Positions 26,331-39,924 are shown, counted from the stretch's first letter. The stretch: 64,000 nucleotides of DNA from Sipunculus nudus (GCA_026874595.1 CM049314.1:32885229-32949228); one strand, 5' to 3'. Notes: generated by a model from the letters alone, not told the origin. Program-made: numbers and translations.

Positions 26331-29300
26331 CAAGGGACCCATGGGTCACGGCGCTCAGCTGATCGTGATTGGACTATAAATGTTTCCCCACTGTGATACT
26401 ATATCAAGTCGATAAAGCTTATGAATATCATGGACATGTTGGGCTATTATAAAGGAATTTAATGTAATATGTTAATAAATGATAAATGAAATAACCTGAC
26501 TGATGGATTAATAGAGTCAAATATAGTGGTTTATTTTTTATTTATTTAGGAGGTGTTGAAAATTGTGATATATTTGAGCAAATATGAATGCAATGACAGC
26601 AGTAATAAGCAGTAGTAGAATGATGATAAGGCTATTTGTTGAAGGATCTAAAGTGTATGGTAGTCTGCAAGCTTTCAATTTGACAGATATGATGTTATGA
26701 TTAACTATGCTGATGAAGTGATTTATGAATTTGTGACTGTATGACACAATATCTCTTTGGTCTTGACAAGGTACATTATTGTGATGCCCACTATGTCTAC
26801 ATATTACACAATATTGAAATAATTTCTGGCATGTACATAGGTACCTATGGACGAATAGTTTTAATAATTTAAAAGTATGAATATATCTGATTCATCTTGT
26901 TCTTACTTATTGAGGCTGACTTTGGGATGGGGTTCGGAGAAGGGAAAAGTGAGGGCAGCACGAAGGTGGATGTAGAAATACTCTATTGTAATGTTTTTCA
27001 TTTATATAAGAATATGAAAAGCTAAGAGGAAAGGGGCCCTCCTACTTGGTTATAGTAAAGTTCTAAATATATGATTGCAAACTAATACTCTGACAAGACT
27101 GTCATGAAGAAAAACAGTAAAAGTTTTGAGATACTGTGATGCATATGAAAATTTACAGATGGACAGGCAAGTGGACAGAATGGACTAATACCTTTATTTC
27201 ACTTTCAAGGGAATAATGCATTTAAGTTTATATATAAGCCAATTTTTTTTAAGCATATCCACTTTTGCCATTAAGAAGTTTTTATCTGAATCATTCTTTT
27301 TATTTACATGTTTTATAAATTTTTAACAAGGGACCTATGGGTCACTGTGCTCAGCTGACGTTATACTTGAAGGTAAAAATCTAAAATAATATCAAATGGA
27401 GATAAAGTGTAAGAGGAAGAGGTAATAAAGGCCATGGTTGGTTTATATGATTGGTTTGTATTGATGAGCAAGAAATTGTTGCAAAAAATATTTTGTGACC
27501 TGACCATGTGTTTCCTAATGTTGAAACTAAAGCATGTGAGCAGTTTGTGAACAAATGATCTGTACTATTACCATGATCATTAGTTGGTTTTTCGATTAAC
27601 TGTTGACATTTCAGTAGTTTACACATTTGTTCAATTGAATCTATTTTTTTGTATAATATATATTATTAAATATATATGTATTTTTTTATGAAATGTATAC
27701 AGTTGAAATAGAGCTAATAAACAACATAAAACAGGGCAAACAAAGCCTGATCTCAAATTCTGCTGAGGCAGGAAAATAATGAACAAATGTTTGTATTAAA
27801 TCCTCATTTTTTTATCACATCAATTATTTTCTAATTTAAGTTTATATTTCTATACATTTCCAATTTAAAATATATATATCTGAATAAAAAAGTTGATTCA
27901 TAATTCTCAATTGCATCATCATAAATCTCAATCTTGTCAGATAACACCACATCATGCATACAAATGTTTATTTATTTTTTACCACAAAAATATATCTTTT
28001 AAATCTGCAAAACAATAAATATCTAAAAATAATACTTGATTTAGATTTCACAATTTTTAATTGTGTCTTTATTTATCCATAATGTGCTTCATATTTTATA
28101 ATAATTTAAGCATACTGATGGGTTCAATTATATTTGGTAAAATCATTTAAAAGAAAATTGATTTCTTTAAAAATGCTAGATTACACAACATTGTATCTTC
28201 TTGATTACACCTTGAATTATTTTTTCAAGGAAAGTTTTTGCATATCGGAGTGGAAACAGCATTACAATTAAGGAGATACAGTGAAATCAATAACAATTAG
28301 TGCATAACACTTGGTGGGTTGGGTTGGGGGGGGGGGGGGGGTGATTGGGGTGGTGATATGAGAATAACTGTACACCTGTCACAGCAGGGGATCTCCCCCA
28401 GTGCCTGTAACAAATCAGAAACCCTGGCATAGTTGACTTCCAGTGACCTGGAGTGGGACCCTGCATCTGTAATCAAAGCAAGTGACTACAGACAAAAAAT
28501 CAATAACTAGCTTAATTTTCAAGCTTTTATTTTCAAATTTCAGATTTAAACAAACTAAATATTTATGTTTACATGATGTGAAAATTAAATCAATGGTGCT
28601 TACAGGAAAAAAACATGCCATGGTCAAAGTTGGGCAAAATTTTAGGTACTGATTTTTTTTTATGCTAATAACTTAAAAAATTTACAAAATTCAGATCTAA
28701 TTTTCGGTAAACAATTGAATCTTAATTAAACATAGTTATATACTTGAGAAAATAGACTCTAGTTTCAAAATTTTTCATGTTAAGTGAGTTATTATTTTTC
28801 CTGATTTTTTACAAAGTCCATTATGTTTGGGCCCATAACTTAAAGAATTTATACTTTACAGACTTAATTTCTTGCATGTACATAGGAACTATATAGAGGA
28901 ATATTTATGGTAAATATGAGGAAAAACAGATGAGTGGTTTTGATATAAGGCAGTCCTGAAGAGTGAAAATAGGATTTTAATAAAAAATTGAGGTTTTTCC
29001 TTAATTTCTCAAAGGAACGAAGTTGCAAAGACCCAGTTTTTGGCTTGGTAGGAGATCTTGGGGACATCTAACATTATGCTGAATTTTGGATTCCTAGGTC
29101 TTACGGTTTCAAAACGTGCCACATCTACGGACGGACGGACAGACAGACGGACAGACGGACGGACAATGGACAATGGACCAAGACTATAGCTCAGATGACT
29201 TATAGTCAGCTGAGCTAATAAAAAAAACTGAAAATATAAATTAATTTTTTAGAATTGTTGCAAAAGTTGCAATCATTATATATACAGAGTAAAAAACTGA

Positions 29301-31600
29301 AACTATAAGTTAAAATATTAGAATTGTTGCAAAAGTTGCAATCATCATATATCCAGAGTGTAGCTCATATTGGGTCATATAATGCATACACATATATTTT
29401 ATTATTTTTAAATCATAAATGTTTAAACTGAATTTAAAAGAAAATAATGCCACAACATGGCATCTACAAGAATATTCCTTGAATCACTATTAAAAAGTTT
29501 TGCACATTGGAGTTTTCAGTACATGCTTAATTTTATTCACCAAAATAAAATAAAAGATTCAGTTAATTTGATAAAATAAAACATCTTTTCAAATAAAGTA
29601 TACACACTGTTGGTTGAATGAGGGACAAACAATATCATTGTGCTAATTACTATCCCAGTTTTAATTTATACACCAAAATAAAATAAAAGATTCAGTAAAT
29701 TTGATAAAATAAAACATCTTTTCAAATAAAGTATACACACTGTTGGTTGAATGAGGGACAAACAATATCATTGTGCTAATTACTATCCCAGTTTTAATTT
29801 ATTACTGGAATTAATAGTCAATTTCACACCTGGTGAAGTTTTTACTCTTCTGAAGTAAGGAATTACTTATCTCATGAACATCCACACTTTCATAGCAATA
29901 CACCACTTTGTGGACACAATTAAATGTACACTTTAATCAATGTAACCCTGGTGGTACAATACAAAATCTAAAATGCAGCATAGCCTAGAATAAGAATGAA
30001 TCAAATACAGAAAATAATAACATTCATCTAGTTTATGCACCATCGGGGGGGGGGGGGGTTGAGTGCAGGGCAGAGGGGAAGCCTGCTAGTAGTGGCCAAG
30101 CTGACCAAAAGCAAGCTGCCTGGGGTGGGTTACATAATGCAAGTGAAGGCTGTACTACTAGGTGGGCTAGATGTAAACAACACTTGACATGGTGTATGAA
30201 AACATTAATAAAAGCTATTCTTTCCAATAAATTTCTTTGAAATTTCAGATTTTAAAAGATTAAATCCTTATGTATATATGCTGTGAAAATTAAATCAACC
30301 GTGCCAAAGTTGGACAAAATTTAAGGTATTGATTTTTTATTTATGCTTATAACTTGAAAAATTTGCAAAATTCAGATCTAATTTTGGGTAAACAATTGAA
30401 TCTTGATTAAATAAAGTTATATTCCTGAAAAAAAGTCTCTAGGTTCAGCAATTCTCATGTTAGGTGAGTAAATATATTTCCTGATTTTTTTAAAAATTGC
30501 ATTATGTTTTGGCCCATAACTTCAAAATAATACCCAATACTGACCTAATTTTTGGTATGTTCATAGAAAATGTATGAAAGAATGTGAATACTAAATACGA
30601 TCAAAAACAGATCAGTAGTTTTGATATTAGGCAGCCTTGAAGTGTAACAATGGCTTTTTTTTATGGAAGACAGAGTGTTTTTTTCCTTAATATCTTGAAG
30701 GAACAAAGTCCTAATGACCCAATTCCTGGTATGTTAGGAGATTTTGGGGACATCTAAAATTATGCCAACAGCCTGGGGAGCATACAGATGTGCACTGAAT
30801 GACCTACAGTCATCAAAGTGGACTGCTTGACAATGTAAGGGAATACAACAAGAGCCTCCAAAAAAATTCAATAACTAGCCTAATTTTGCAGCTTTTATTT
30901 TCAAATATCAGATTTTAACAGATTAAATCCTTATGTATACATGCTGTGAAAATTAAATCCACAGTACTTACAGGAAAAAACGTGCCGTGGCCAAAGTTGG
31001 GCAAAATTTAAGGTACCAATTTTATATTTTTGCCAATATTTAAAAAAATTTAACAGATTTTGATCTAATTTTTGGTATACAATTAAATTTTGATTAATTA
31101 AAGTTGTATTACTGGAAAAAAGTCCCTACCTTTAACACTTTTGGTCTTAAGTGACCAAATATCTTCCTGATTTTTTTACAAAGTCCATTATGTTTGGGCC
31201 CATAACTTTTTTAAATTATATAATACTGACTTAATATCTGGCATGTTCATAGGAACTATATAGAGGAATATTTATGGTAAATATGAAGAAAACCAGATGA
31301 GTGGTTTTGATATTAGGCAGTCCTGAAGTGTGAAAATATGTTTTTAATAAAAAATTGAGGTTTTTCCTTAATATCTCGAAGGAACGAAGTCCTATTGACC
31401 CAATTTTCGGCATGGTAGGAGATTTTGGGGACATCTAACTGTATGCCGAATTTCAGATTCGTAGGTCCAACGGTGTCGAAACGTGCCAGTCTTACGGACG
31501 GACATCCGAACGGACAGACGGACGAACGGACGGACAGACAGACGGACGACGGACAATGGACCACGACTATAGCTCAGATGACTTATAGTCAGCTGAGCTA
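26331..31600 (+). mobile_element. Modular element E4 (C-type), interrupted by E5
   Basis: The head is CAAGGGACCCATGGGTCACG followed by GCTCAGCTGA. The left part (26331-27326) and the right part (from 29217) match 47525-50722 (E8) nearly base for base, so this is one C-type element split by E5. The tail at 31490-31600 has GGAC repeats, a stem-loop and CAGCTGAGCTAAAA. It includes a direct repeat (29555-29625 and 29673-29743) and a poly-G tract at 30044-30058. Confidence 0.85.
27327..29216 (+). mobile_element. Modular element E5 (C-type) nested in E4
   Basis: It begins CAAGGGACCTATGGGTCACT and ends AGTCAGCTGAGCT, flanked by AA on both sides. The homologous site in E8 (about 48520) reads TTTTAATAAAAAACTG without the insert, which fixes the boundaries. 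A poly-G tract is at 28326-28341. It contains the C-type 67-codon minus ORF at 28864-29067. Confidence 0.88.
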
Positions 31601-33231
31601 AAAATGCTTTATAGAATTAAGCTTAATATATTAGCCAAGTAAATTCAGTCTAACTTGTGCATGACACTGAAAGGTCAAAGTAATTGCCAGGTTGTTGACA
31701 CTCTTTCATTGCCAAGGTTTAGTTTTATTGCTGTTCGCTGTTTTTTGCCCAATCTTTCTCACACCTCTGACATAATAAGAGTGTTTTATCTGGCTAATAT
31801 GACTTTTTTGGATGTGCTTTCATAATTATTTGTGATCGTTTATACAAATATGTAATTGATTTGATGTACTTTGAATGAAAAGAACCAATCACTGATATAT
31901 TTGATTCATTGGCACACCACTCAATATAACATAAAAAATATATTTCATTATCATGATATGAGACACTGATACCATAAGGGCTGTACCGATACATTATAAT
32001 ACAAAGTAAAAAATTTGTATCAATATCTTCAGATATGTCCCTGTATCAACATATTGACCATATATGACCGTCCATCAGATAGTCTGACATACTGTAACTA
32101 CCTGCCTTGGTCTATCCTTGGGTAATGATTACTCTGGCTACAACAATGCAGTTAGTGAACCTCCCCTCTAAAACACACACATTGATAATGCCAGAAAATT
32201 CCATCTAAAGGTCAGTCCACTTTTAGCATCCAGTGGATACAGAAGATTTGGTTCGCTGACTTTAAGAGCCATCTTCTGTTTTTCCAGGAGTGCAGCCCTG
32301 ACATCCTTGGTACAGGAGTATTCACTTTTATATCTTATTGCATGTACAAGATCATATGGAGTTTATAGATTGTTAAAGTTTATAGTTAAGTTGTATTTAT
32401 AACTCTTTATACTTGTTGGGGTTCTTTGAATTATCCAGGCAGATGGAAATACAAAAGCCTGTCCTCAGAATTAGAAATCCACAACAATTTGCAATCTAGG
32501 GCATTTAATAAAGTGAAACATCATTGGCCAGGAATAAATAAGTCTGCACTTGATAATGTAACTGTTGCATGATCAAACTAATAGAAGTGGCTGTTTAACT
32601 GTTGAAGCATGGAGGCAACAGCATGAGAAACTTGAACAAAGAATAGAAATAAGTTGGAATCTGAACCTAGCGCAATATTGGCCCTCTGACATTAAGACCA
32701 GATTACTGGCTGCCAGAGTGCCTTTACACCTAGATCTGAGAAATGCATTATAAGGCCCCATGAGGATGCAAATATTTTGTCATTTTTGACAACGCCTCAT
32801 GGCCTACAGGTTGACTGACAAACTAGACTAAGAGTTAGTACTTTTGGTGTACTTTCTAACAACACCAAACATGAGCAAGAAAGTTCAGTTTTAACCCCTC
32901 CGCATGTTTGTTGAATTTCTGACCGCATGACTACAGGAATGGCTCACACAGGTTACCAGATGCAGCCAACTTGTATGCAATACAGGAAATGCCTTGTTAC
33001 CACAGAGACAGGGTTTCAGTTTGGGTTGCGAGTTCACATGTATCCTCTTGTATAAATTCATCATTTGTATCATAATGTTAAGAATATGGGGCTGTTAACC
33101 ACAATATGAATGTAACATAATGGAAGCATTCCTCCATATTGCTTGTATCATGACTCATGACTGTATCATGATTTACCAGCCAAATTATCATTCCCAAAGG
33201 AGTTGGGTCACAGCTAATCTGAACCCTGATA
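31601..33231. other. Intronic sequence, nothing firmly recognised
   Basis: No exon found. An overlapping pair of ORFs at 32565-32761 (both strands) looks like a fragment of an older repeat, but I cannot assign it. Confidence 0.4.
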
Positions 33232-33521
33232 CAGTAAAGCTTCATTTATCTGAAGGGGACAGGGTACTTGTTCAGATAAATGATCATTTGGACAAATGAT
33301 TCAGCATGATTCACCATGATTGCCAACTTTCTGCCGAGCACTGGACTTTACATGAAATTTACAGACGTGAATTTATGAAGCTAATCCAAAATTTACAATA
33401 GCAACAGCATTTTTGTAAGGTTTCCATCAGTTTAATGTACTAATAATGTAAAATACACTGAAATTATTACTTATTGACCCTGAAAAATCAGATATCTCTT
33501 CAGATAAATGACTCTTTACTG
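33232..33521. mobile_element. pogo-like MITE with TA duplication
   Basis: The left TIR CAGTAAAGCTTCATTTATCT and the right TIR AGATAAATGACTCTTTACTG are inverted copies (about 20 bp, two mismatches). Both sides are flanked by TA. 290 bp, no ORF. The CAGT start and TA target fit Tc1/mariner-pogo derived MITEs. Confidence 0.9.
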
Positions 33522-33631
33522 TACTATACTCATATGTATCATATTATATATCTTATTGTGAGCAAAGTATTGCGACCCATATTGCATCGTGAGATCATGC
33601 ATTGTTCCTTTACTACTGGTAGTATACTTAC

Positions 33632-33736
33632 GAAAACAGGAGACTGAGATGAGTGCCGAACCCTGTTAAAATGTGCCACCATGCGTGACCTTGAAGTAGT
33701 GGCTGTAGCGGTGGTGGTAGGCTGGAGCGTGTGGCT
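33632..33736 (-). CDS. ACER3: ACER3 exon with the HAWWH zinc motif
   Basis: The acceptor is ctattgttacag and the donor TTTTC|gtaagtat. One base completes the Arg codon. The exon then reads ATRSSLPPPLQPLLQ, GHAWWHILTGFGTHLSLLF and two bases of a Ser codon. The human protein has TTQFHAWWHILTGLGSYL. The two His of HAWWH correspond to human His217 and His221, zinc ligands. Length 105 bp. The proline-rich stretch before the motif is specific to this protein, but the human protein also has KKVPPII here. Confidence 0.96.
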
Positions 33737-34998
33737 CTGTAACAATAGAGGATTTATCATGAAAACTTACTGTGGTTGTTTTCATATTCACAAAGTTAAA
33801 CTTACATGGTTTTCTCTTTTTCATTACTTTGCAAGCATTTGATATTCACCATTTTAAAATTAAAGGGACCTACACAGATTATATACATTACTATATATAG
33901 TTCTTTGACAATAATTAAATTGCTTTTATTATTATTATTATTTTAACATATTTATACAGGGTAGCCCATTCAGACACAATTGTCTGATCTGCCACAGGGC
34001 CCTGTTTGGCTATACAGTTAAGCAATGTAAAAAACATGTAAATTGCAATCACAAGTGATAAAAGTGGCTTAAGATAAAATTATGCAGCAAGGCATTATAT
34101 TTAAACATGAAAATATATAACTATGAAATGCAATGTAATATACAGCAAGATGTGATATAAAACATGAAAATATAAAACCAAAACAATGTAATATACAAGG
34201 CAATCATGAGTGTGATTCAATTGAACATGGAAAAGGGTATAAATTTCTGTTCACTGATGAAAGATAATTAAAAGGTATGATATTCTTTATCATATCAGAA
34301 CCTAATTTGCAGGTAACTTTAAAGTAATTCATTATTTATTGTATCAATCATTAGCCTTGGGACTTCAGAAACAGATCCGGGGGAGGGGGTCCAGTGGGCC
34401 CGGACCCCTCCTTTTCATACAAAGCAACCTTTTTAAGGGTTTCAGGCAACATTTTGTGGCCTGGACCCCCCTTTTCCAGACTTAGGGACCTTTTTTAAGG
34501 TTTTTCATAAGTCCTGGTTGGACCCCCTCTTTTCCTGAATCCCGGATCCACCTCTGGACTTCCAACATTACAGACATGGATTACGGGCATGAGCCATCCA
34601 GTGATGAGTAATATCACAAAGTATAATTGTTCACGTGTGAAGGCGAGGCATCATACTCACAAAGGTTTTACCTTTGCGTCCATTGAAGAACTGGAGAGTT
34701 GATATCGTTTTATTTAAATATTTCATGGACACTTAGAAGTGCATGAGAACAATTACAGAAGTATACTGAATAAATAAAAAATATTTGTTTGCTGAACTCA
34801 GTTTTTAAATTATTATATGATTTCAAGTTTTTAAAGCAAGTGCATGAACATCAATTAATCTTGTAAAAATCTTGTAAAATTAATGAGCCAAAATTGCTGG
34901 ACAGCTCACACAACTCTTGACTGGAGTTCTAATGAATGTTATTTAAATAATATGAAACCAAGTGACCTATACTGACAGAAAAATTGAAAAGTACTGAC
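33737..34998. other. ACER3 intron between the HAWWH and WNLDN exons
   Basis: 1.26 kb. It contains a short (ATT)n run near 33930-33945 and the MITE at 34366-34556; otherwise nothing recognised. Confidence 0.7.
34366..34556. mobile_element. hAT-like MITE
   Basis: The left end CAGAAACAGATCCGGGGG is inverted relative to the right end CCCGGATCCACCTCTG. GACTT flanks both sides as a likely target duplication. It contains three CCTTTT..GGACCCC-type internal repeats. About 190 bp, non-coding. Confidence 0.8.
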
Positions 34999-35100
34999 CT
35001 GATTTGAGGACAGAAGACATTGTCGAGGTTCCAGAGTACAAACCCAGTACCATATGACACAAAACCAATTAGAAACAAGGACTTGTTGTGCTCAAACTTT
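34999..35100 (-). CDS. ACER3: ACER3 exon with the WNLDNVFC motif
   Basis: The acceptor is tcattttattttag and the donor AG|gtcagt. One base completes an Arg codon. The exon then reads KFEHNKSLFLIGFVSYG and TGFVLWNLDNVFCPQI, and leaves AG of the next Arg codon. The human protein has LGFLFWNIDNIFCESL. The FLWNxDNxxC block is a hallmark of alkaline ceramidases. Length 102 bp. The element starting at 35149 lies only 48 bp from the acceptor. Confidence 0.96.
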
Positions 35101-35148
35101 CTAAAATAAAATGACAAAATTCAGTAAGTAACAGTTACAAAATTTAAA

Positions 35149-37770
35149 CAAGGGACCTATGGGTCACGGTGCTCAGGTGTTATATATGATAAAAAATATG
35201 AATTTAAATTGAAGCACATGCTGGTTTTGTGTGGTAATAAATATAAGCTGTATTATGAGTTGTTGTTGTTTAGCTTATGTATGATTTTGATAGTACCTTT
35301 GGAGACAGGGAAGAGGATTGATTTCATTTCTTTTATTAACAAATGGAGTACTATTGTCACACAGATTTTGACTTGGCAATATAACTTATAAGCAGAACAT
35401 ATAATATAAGAGTTTAACTATTTATTAAAAAAAATTACAAATATTGTCCCAAATATAATTTTTATTAAAAATAATAAGGGAATCGTATGATTTTTTAAAA
35501 TGAAATATAACTGAAATGATTATTAAAATAATATTAAAGAATATATTCATGAATGCATTCATGAATACATTTTGAAAGTATTTGCACTGGTATTTTTACT
35601 CTCATTTTTACCTGAATTCCCATTCTTTAGGCAAAAAATTTTATAATGGAGTACATATTCATATTCGTATTTAAATACAATAGCAAAGTATTCGCACCAT
35701 GTCTGGTATTTATTCAGTTTTCACCAAACAATGATGTTGAGAATCCAGAATATACCAAATTCACACATTTAAATAATGATCATAAGTATCTGGTTTTATG
35801 GCTTTTATTTATATTAAAAATAAATAAATGTAATATATTCATTTTGGACTAATTTCACATCAATGTACACACTAGACACAGTAGAAATCTAGATTAAAAT
35901 TATCAACTGCATCTTTGTCTATCATTAATTTCATTCATATGATCCCTAATGATTAGTAATGAATAATATGATTTACTTTTTTTATCATTAAAATTGAACT
36001 GAAAAATACCATAGGTGACTGCATGGTGTTATTTGGAATATGTGACATTCTATCCATCAATACAAGATTCTTCCTATATCATCAGTAACTGCGAGTTAAT
36101 TTCCTGTTATTATACACTAACAAATTCCTTTTCTATTTTTCTTTAATTTGTTATTAAAAACCAATAAAAATTTATTAATTTATTGTTTATTGTTATGTTG
36201 TTGGTCAAAACTACTAGATGAGTTGGGTTGGACACCTGGATCAACTGTGGCTGTCCATAAGCTGCCTGGCTACCCCAGTGTATGTCTCGCCTCAAGCATG
36301 CATAATTTGCTGAAAGTTCAACAAGGTCAACATACTGGTGACTCAAGAGGGGCTGGAGAGAGCCAAGATCTGACATGGTATCATAAAACATTAATAAAAG
36401 CTACAATTTTTGGCCAATTTCTGTCAGCTTTCTAAACTACAAAGCTGAAATCCTTATGTGTGCATGATATGAAAATTATATCAACAGTGCTCACAGGAAA
36501 CAAACATGCCATGGTCAAAGTTGGGCAAAATTTAAGGTACTAATTTTATATTTATACTAATACCTTATAAAATTTGAAAAATTCAGAACTAATTTTGGGT
36601 ATTCAATTGAATCTTGATTAAATAATGTTACATCCCTGACAAAAAATCTCTAGCTTCAGCAATCCTCTTGTTAAGGGAGTAAATATATTTCTTGATTTTT
36701 TACAAAGTGCATTATGTTTGGGCCCATAACTTAAACAATTACGCAATACTGACATCATTTTTGGCATGTGCATAGAGAATGTATAGAAAAATATGCATAT
36801 TATATATGATTACAGTCAGATCAGTGGTTTTGATATTAGGCAGTCTTGAATTGTAACAATGGGTTTTTAATGGAAAAATGAAGTTTTTCATTAATATCTC
36901 GAAGGTATTAAGTCCTAGTGAAAAAATTCTTGGCATAGTAGGGGATTTTGGAAACATCTAATTGTATACCAAATTTTAGGAACTGAGAGCTGAAGCTGGG
37001 GAGCTGATTTCTTGCAAGATGTAAACAATATAATACATGGTGCTTGAAAACTTGAATAAAATCTACAGTTTTTGATCAAATGGTTTCAAATTTTTGGTGT
37101 TAACACACAAAATGCTAACAAAAACATGCTGTGAAAATTAAATCCACAGTACTTAAAAAAAAAAATGTGCCATGGTCAAAGTTGGGCAAAATTTAAGGTA
37201 CCAATTTTTTATTTTTGTTAATATTTTAAAAAATTTAAAAGATTTTGATCTAATTTTGGGTATACAATTTAATTTTGATTAATCAAAGTTATATTACTGG
37301 AAAAAAAGTCCATAGCTTTAACATGTTTGGTGTTAAGTGATTAAATATCTTTCCTGATTTTTTACAAAATGCATTATGTTTGGGCCCATAACTTTTTAAA
37401 ATTATATAATACAGACATAATTTCTGGCATGTACATAGGAAATATATAGAGGAATATTTATGGTAAATATGAGGAAAAGCAGATTAGTGGTTTTGATAAG
37501 AGGCCGTCCTGAAGTGTGAAAATAGGTTTTTAATAAAAAATTGAGGTTTTTCCATAGTTTCTCAAAGGAACGAAGTCGCAAAGACCCAGTTTTCGGCTTG
37601 GTAGGAGATCTTGGGGACATCTAACATTATGCTGAATTTTGGATTCCTAGGTCTTAAGGTTTCAAAACGTGCCACATCTAGGGACGGACGGACAGACGGA
37701 CAGACGGACGGACGACGGACAATGGACCACGACTATAGCTCAGATGACTTATAGTCAGCTGAGCTAAAAA
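35149..37770 (+). mobile_element. Modular element E6 (C-type)
   Basis: The head is CAAGGGACCTATGGGTCACG; GCTCAGGTG replaces GCTCAGCTG. Two C-type monomers follow (around 36440-36960 and 37120-37640). The tail has a GGAC microsatellite (37682-37720), a stem-loop and CAGCTGAGCTAAAAA. It starts 48 bp from the acceptor of the WNLDN exon. Confidence 0.85.
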
Positions 37771-38209
37771 CAGCACACTGATATTACAATGGTTAAAGGG
37801 ACATATTCAGGAGCAATTTTATGCCTATTCTTTCACACTATCAATTCATTTTTGCTTTGTACAAAAGTTTCCCAGCAAAACCATCCCAACACATGAACTC
37901 AGGACCTCGCATATGACCAATTAACACCTTGTTATGATTCTGCATTTTTATAAACATAGTCAATGTGTGTCTGTTTACCATAATGAAGCTGCATGACTGG
38001 AGGACCGATTGTGAACCACAGCATGCAGTGTTCAGCAAGTGGAAATATGTATAACATTTTCTGGGCCAAGTCAGTCAGGGCATCTCCTGTTTGCCATGTG
38101 TGGTGGCTCCGTGATGCACATGGCCCATAACACTGTGTTTATGTTGACACCTGTGATCGCCTGTAGTCCACTGTTTTAACAATTATTTACAGCAGTAGGC
38201 AAATTAGAT

Positions 38210-38475
38210 TTTGGTGTGGACCTGCCTCATGATCTGGGTCCAGGAACAGCTTCCAGGAATATACACAAATGTATAGTCACTTGTGCATGAATGAACCTCA
38301 GAATATGGGCTAGATAGATGAATCTAAATACAGGCTGGGGGAACATCTGAACAAAGGAGCCAAGGAGTATGGGCCAAATAAGAAAATGCAAACATTTTTT
38401 TGGAGCATCCCACATAAAGGACCGCCCACATGGTGGAGGCTTGCATTCCTTAAAATGCAGATTTCTAGTTTCATG
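38210..38475. repeat. Interspersed repeat shared with 14270-14535
   Basis: Same blocks as the copy at 14270. This copy ends about 20 bp from the donor of the exon at 38497. Confidence 0.75.
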
Positions 38476-38496
38476 CTTATTTTTATTTTTACTTAC

Positions 38497-38552
38497 CTAC
38501 AGGTCCTGATGCTTGCAGCAATCATTGAAAATACCATCAGAGCATATGCCAC
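38497..38552 (-). CDS. ACER3: ACER3 exon, membrane helix (VAYALMVFSM...)
   Basis: The acceptor is gtctgttttcag and the donor AG|gtaagta. It reads VAYALMVFSMIAASIRTC and leaves two bases (AG) of an Arg codon. The human segment is VMYGMLVFTLVLRSIYIV. Length 56 bp. An interspersed repeat (38210-38475) ends about 20 bp beyond the donor, so the repeat has inserted almost at the splice site without breaking it. Confidence 0.92.
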
Positions 38553-39888
38553 CTGAAAACAGACAAAGGTGTCTTAATTCATCGAAAAAACTCAGGTAGA
38601 GTGATCCTTAACTTGATAATGGTATTGGAGACCCTAATTTCAATGAATGGTCTTGAGATACAATTCCGGTGCAATCATATAACACAATCTTTTTTTCTAC
38701 CTAGAACTTACATGACTTGCCAGTGGAACTGGAGTTTTTTAGAATAAGATTAACTTCATGTTTAGCAGCCAGTTATCTCCAACAAGTTGCTGTGAAGAAG
38801 CAAAGACTGATACACAGAGAAACAAAAGTTTCAAAAAAATATTTTACTCAAATGTGAAATAAGTGTCCTCTGTGACTGTGGCCATCCATGCAATTGCATT
38901 AATATCATAGCAAACAGCTGATTATCTTAACATTAGGCTACAAGTGATAAATTAACACAAAAGAATACAAAATCTCACAAATCTATGTGAAAATCTGTCT
39001 CTATGGTAATGAGTCATGTCATGTTGTTTACATGTTGGGTATCGTTCAGTGACCATTGCGAGCCATGCTTGTATTCACCCAGTCAGAAATTCAACAAACA
39101 TGAGGGGGATTTACAAATATGCTGAGTAACAACTTACATCTGAATTTTTCTTGCACATGGTCAGTGTTGTTATATGGTACACAAACAGAGATAATGATCA
39201 GCCTGGTGTACATGTAGACCATGAAGAGTTTAAAACAAGAGTACCACAAATGGTGTATAACATGTCCATAGCATATATTATGACCTCTGTCTGACTTTAT
39301 TAAATGTGTGGATTTTGCCTTTAATGGAACTCAAGAGGGATAATCTATTGGTATGTAGTTATGGTGACTTTCATGAAAATTCCTGAAAGCCCCAGTAAGT
39401 TATCACAGCAACAATACAAGTTAATGGACAGATGGACTGTTTGTATACCATAATACATCCAGACATAGAAGGGCATTTAAAAAAAAACAAAGACCTGATA
39501 GCAAAACAGATTCTGAGGACAAAGTAAAGGATGGACGGGTCATATGATAAGAAAACTCTTGAACATCATCACATGGTTAGCACTTACCTGGAACCCTCAG
39601 GATAAAGTACAGAAAGGCCAAGAAATACCTGGAGAAGGTACTTTCAAAATGGATCACGGAGAATAAGATCCACTCTGCAAGAATTAGAAAAGGCCAAAAG
39701 TCACTTGTACTTGAACAGGATTTATTATATATCTCATGGGGTCACCTGTCCTCAGTATTTGATCAAGTCTACCACCTCTGAGATACAAATGTCAATAAAA
39801 ATATTCAACAGTCCTGCAATAAACACAACTGGAAAATGGACTTAGATTTTTGATAATCTGTAGCTCTCTCTTTACCCTTTTTACTTAC
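38553..39888. other. ACER3 intron between the IFHE and VAYAL exons
   Basis: 1.3 kb with no large repeat. It holds a candidate 41-bp cassette exon, listed separately. Confidence 0.6.
39588..39628 (-). other. Candidate 41-bp poison exon in ACER3
   Basis: A cryptic exon bounded by acceptor accttctccag and donor TTCCAG|gtaagtgc. It would read VFLGLSVLYPEGS. Being 41 bp it shifts the frame, and the next exon would then read Arg-Trp-His-Met-Leu-stop. No human ACER3 exon corresponds. It is supported only by splice-site quality. Confidence 0.3.
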
Positions 39889-39924
39889 CTCATGAAAAAT
39901 TGGCTCTTTAATTGTCAGATAAAC
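39889..39924 (-). CDS. ACER3: ACER3 36-bp micro-exon
   Basis: Exactly twelve codons, reading VYLTIKEPIFHE, against human VYLKVKEPIFHQ. The acceptor is cattttcttcag and the donor GAG|gtaagta, which is strong. It is symmetric (phase 0 on both sides), so skipping it would preserve the frame but delete a conserved luminal or cytosolic loop. It is far too short for ORF-based gene finding and is recognised only by homology and splice sites. Confidence 0.93.

Noticed and set aside
32565-32761. Overlapping 62-codon ORFs on both strands
   Set aside because: They look like a repeat fragment; no domain could be recognised.
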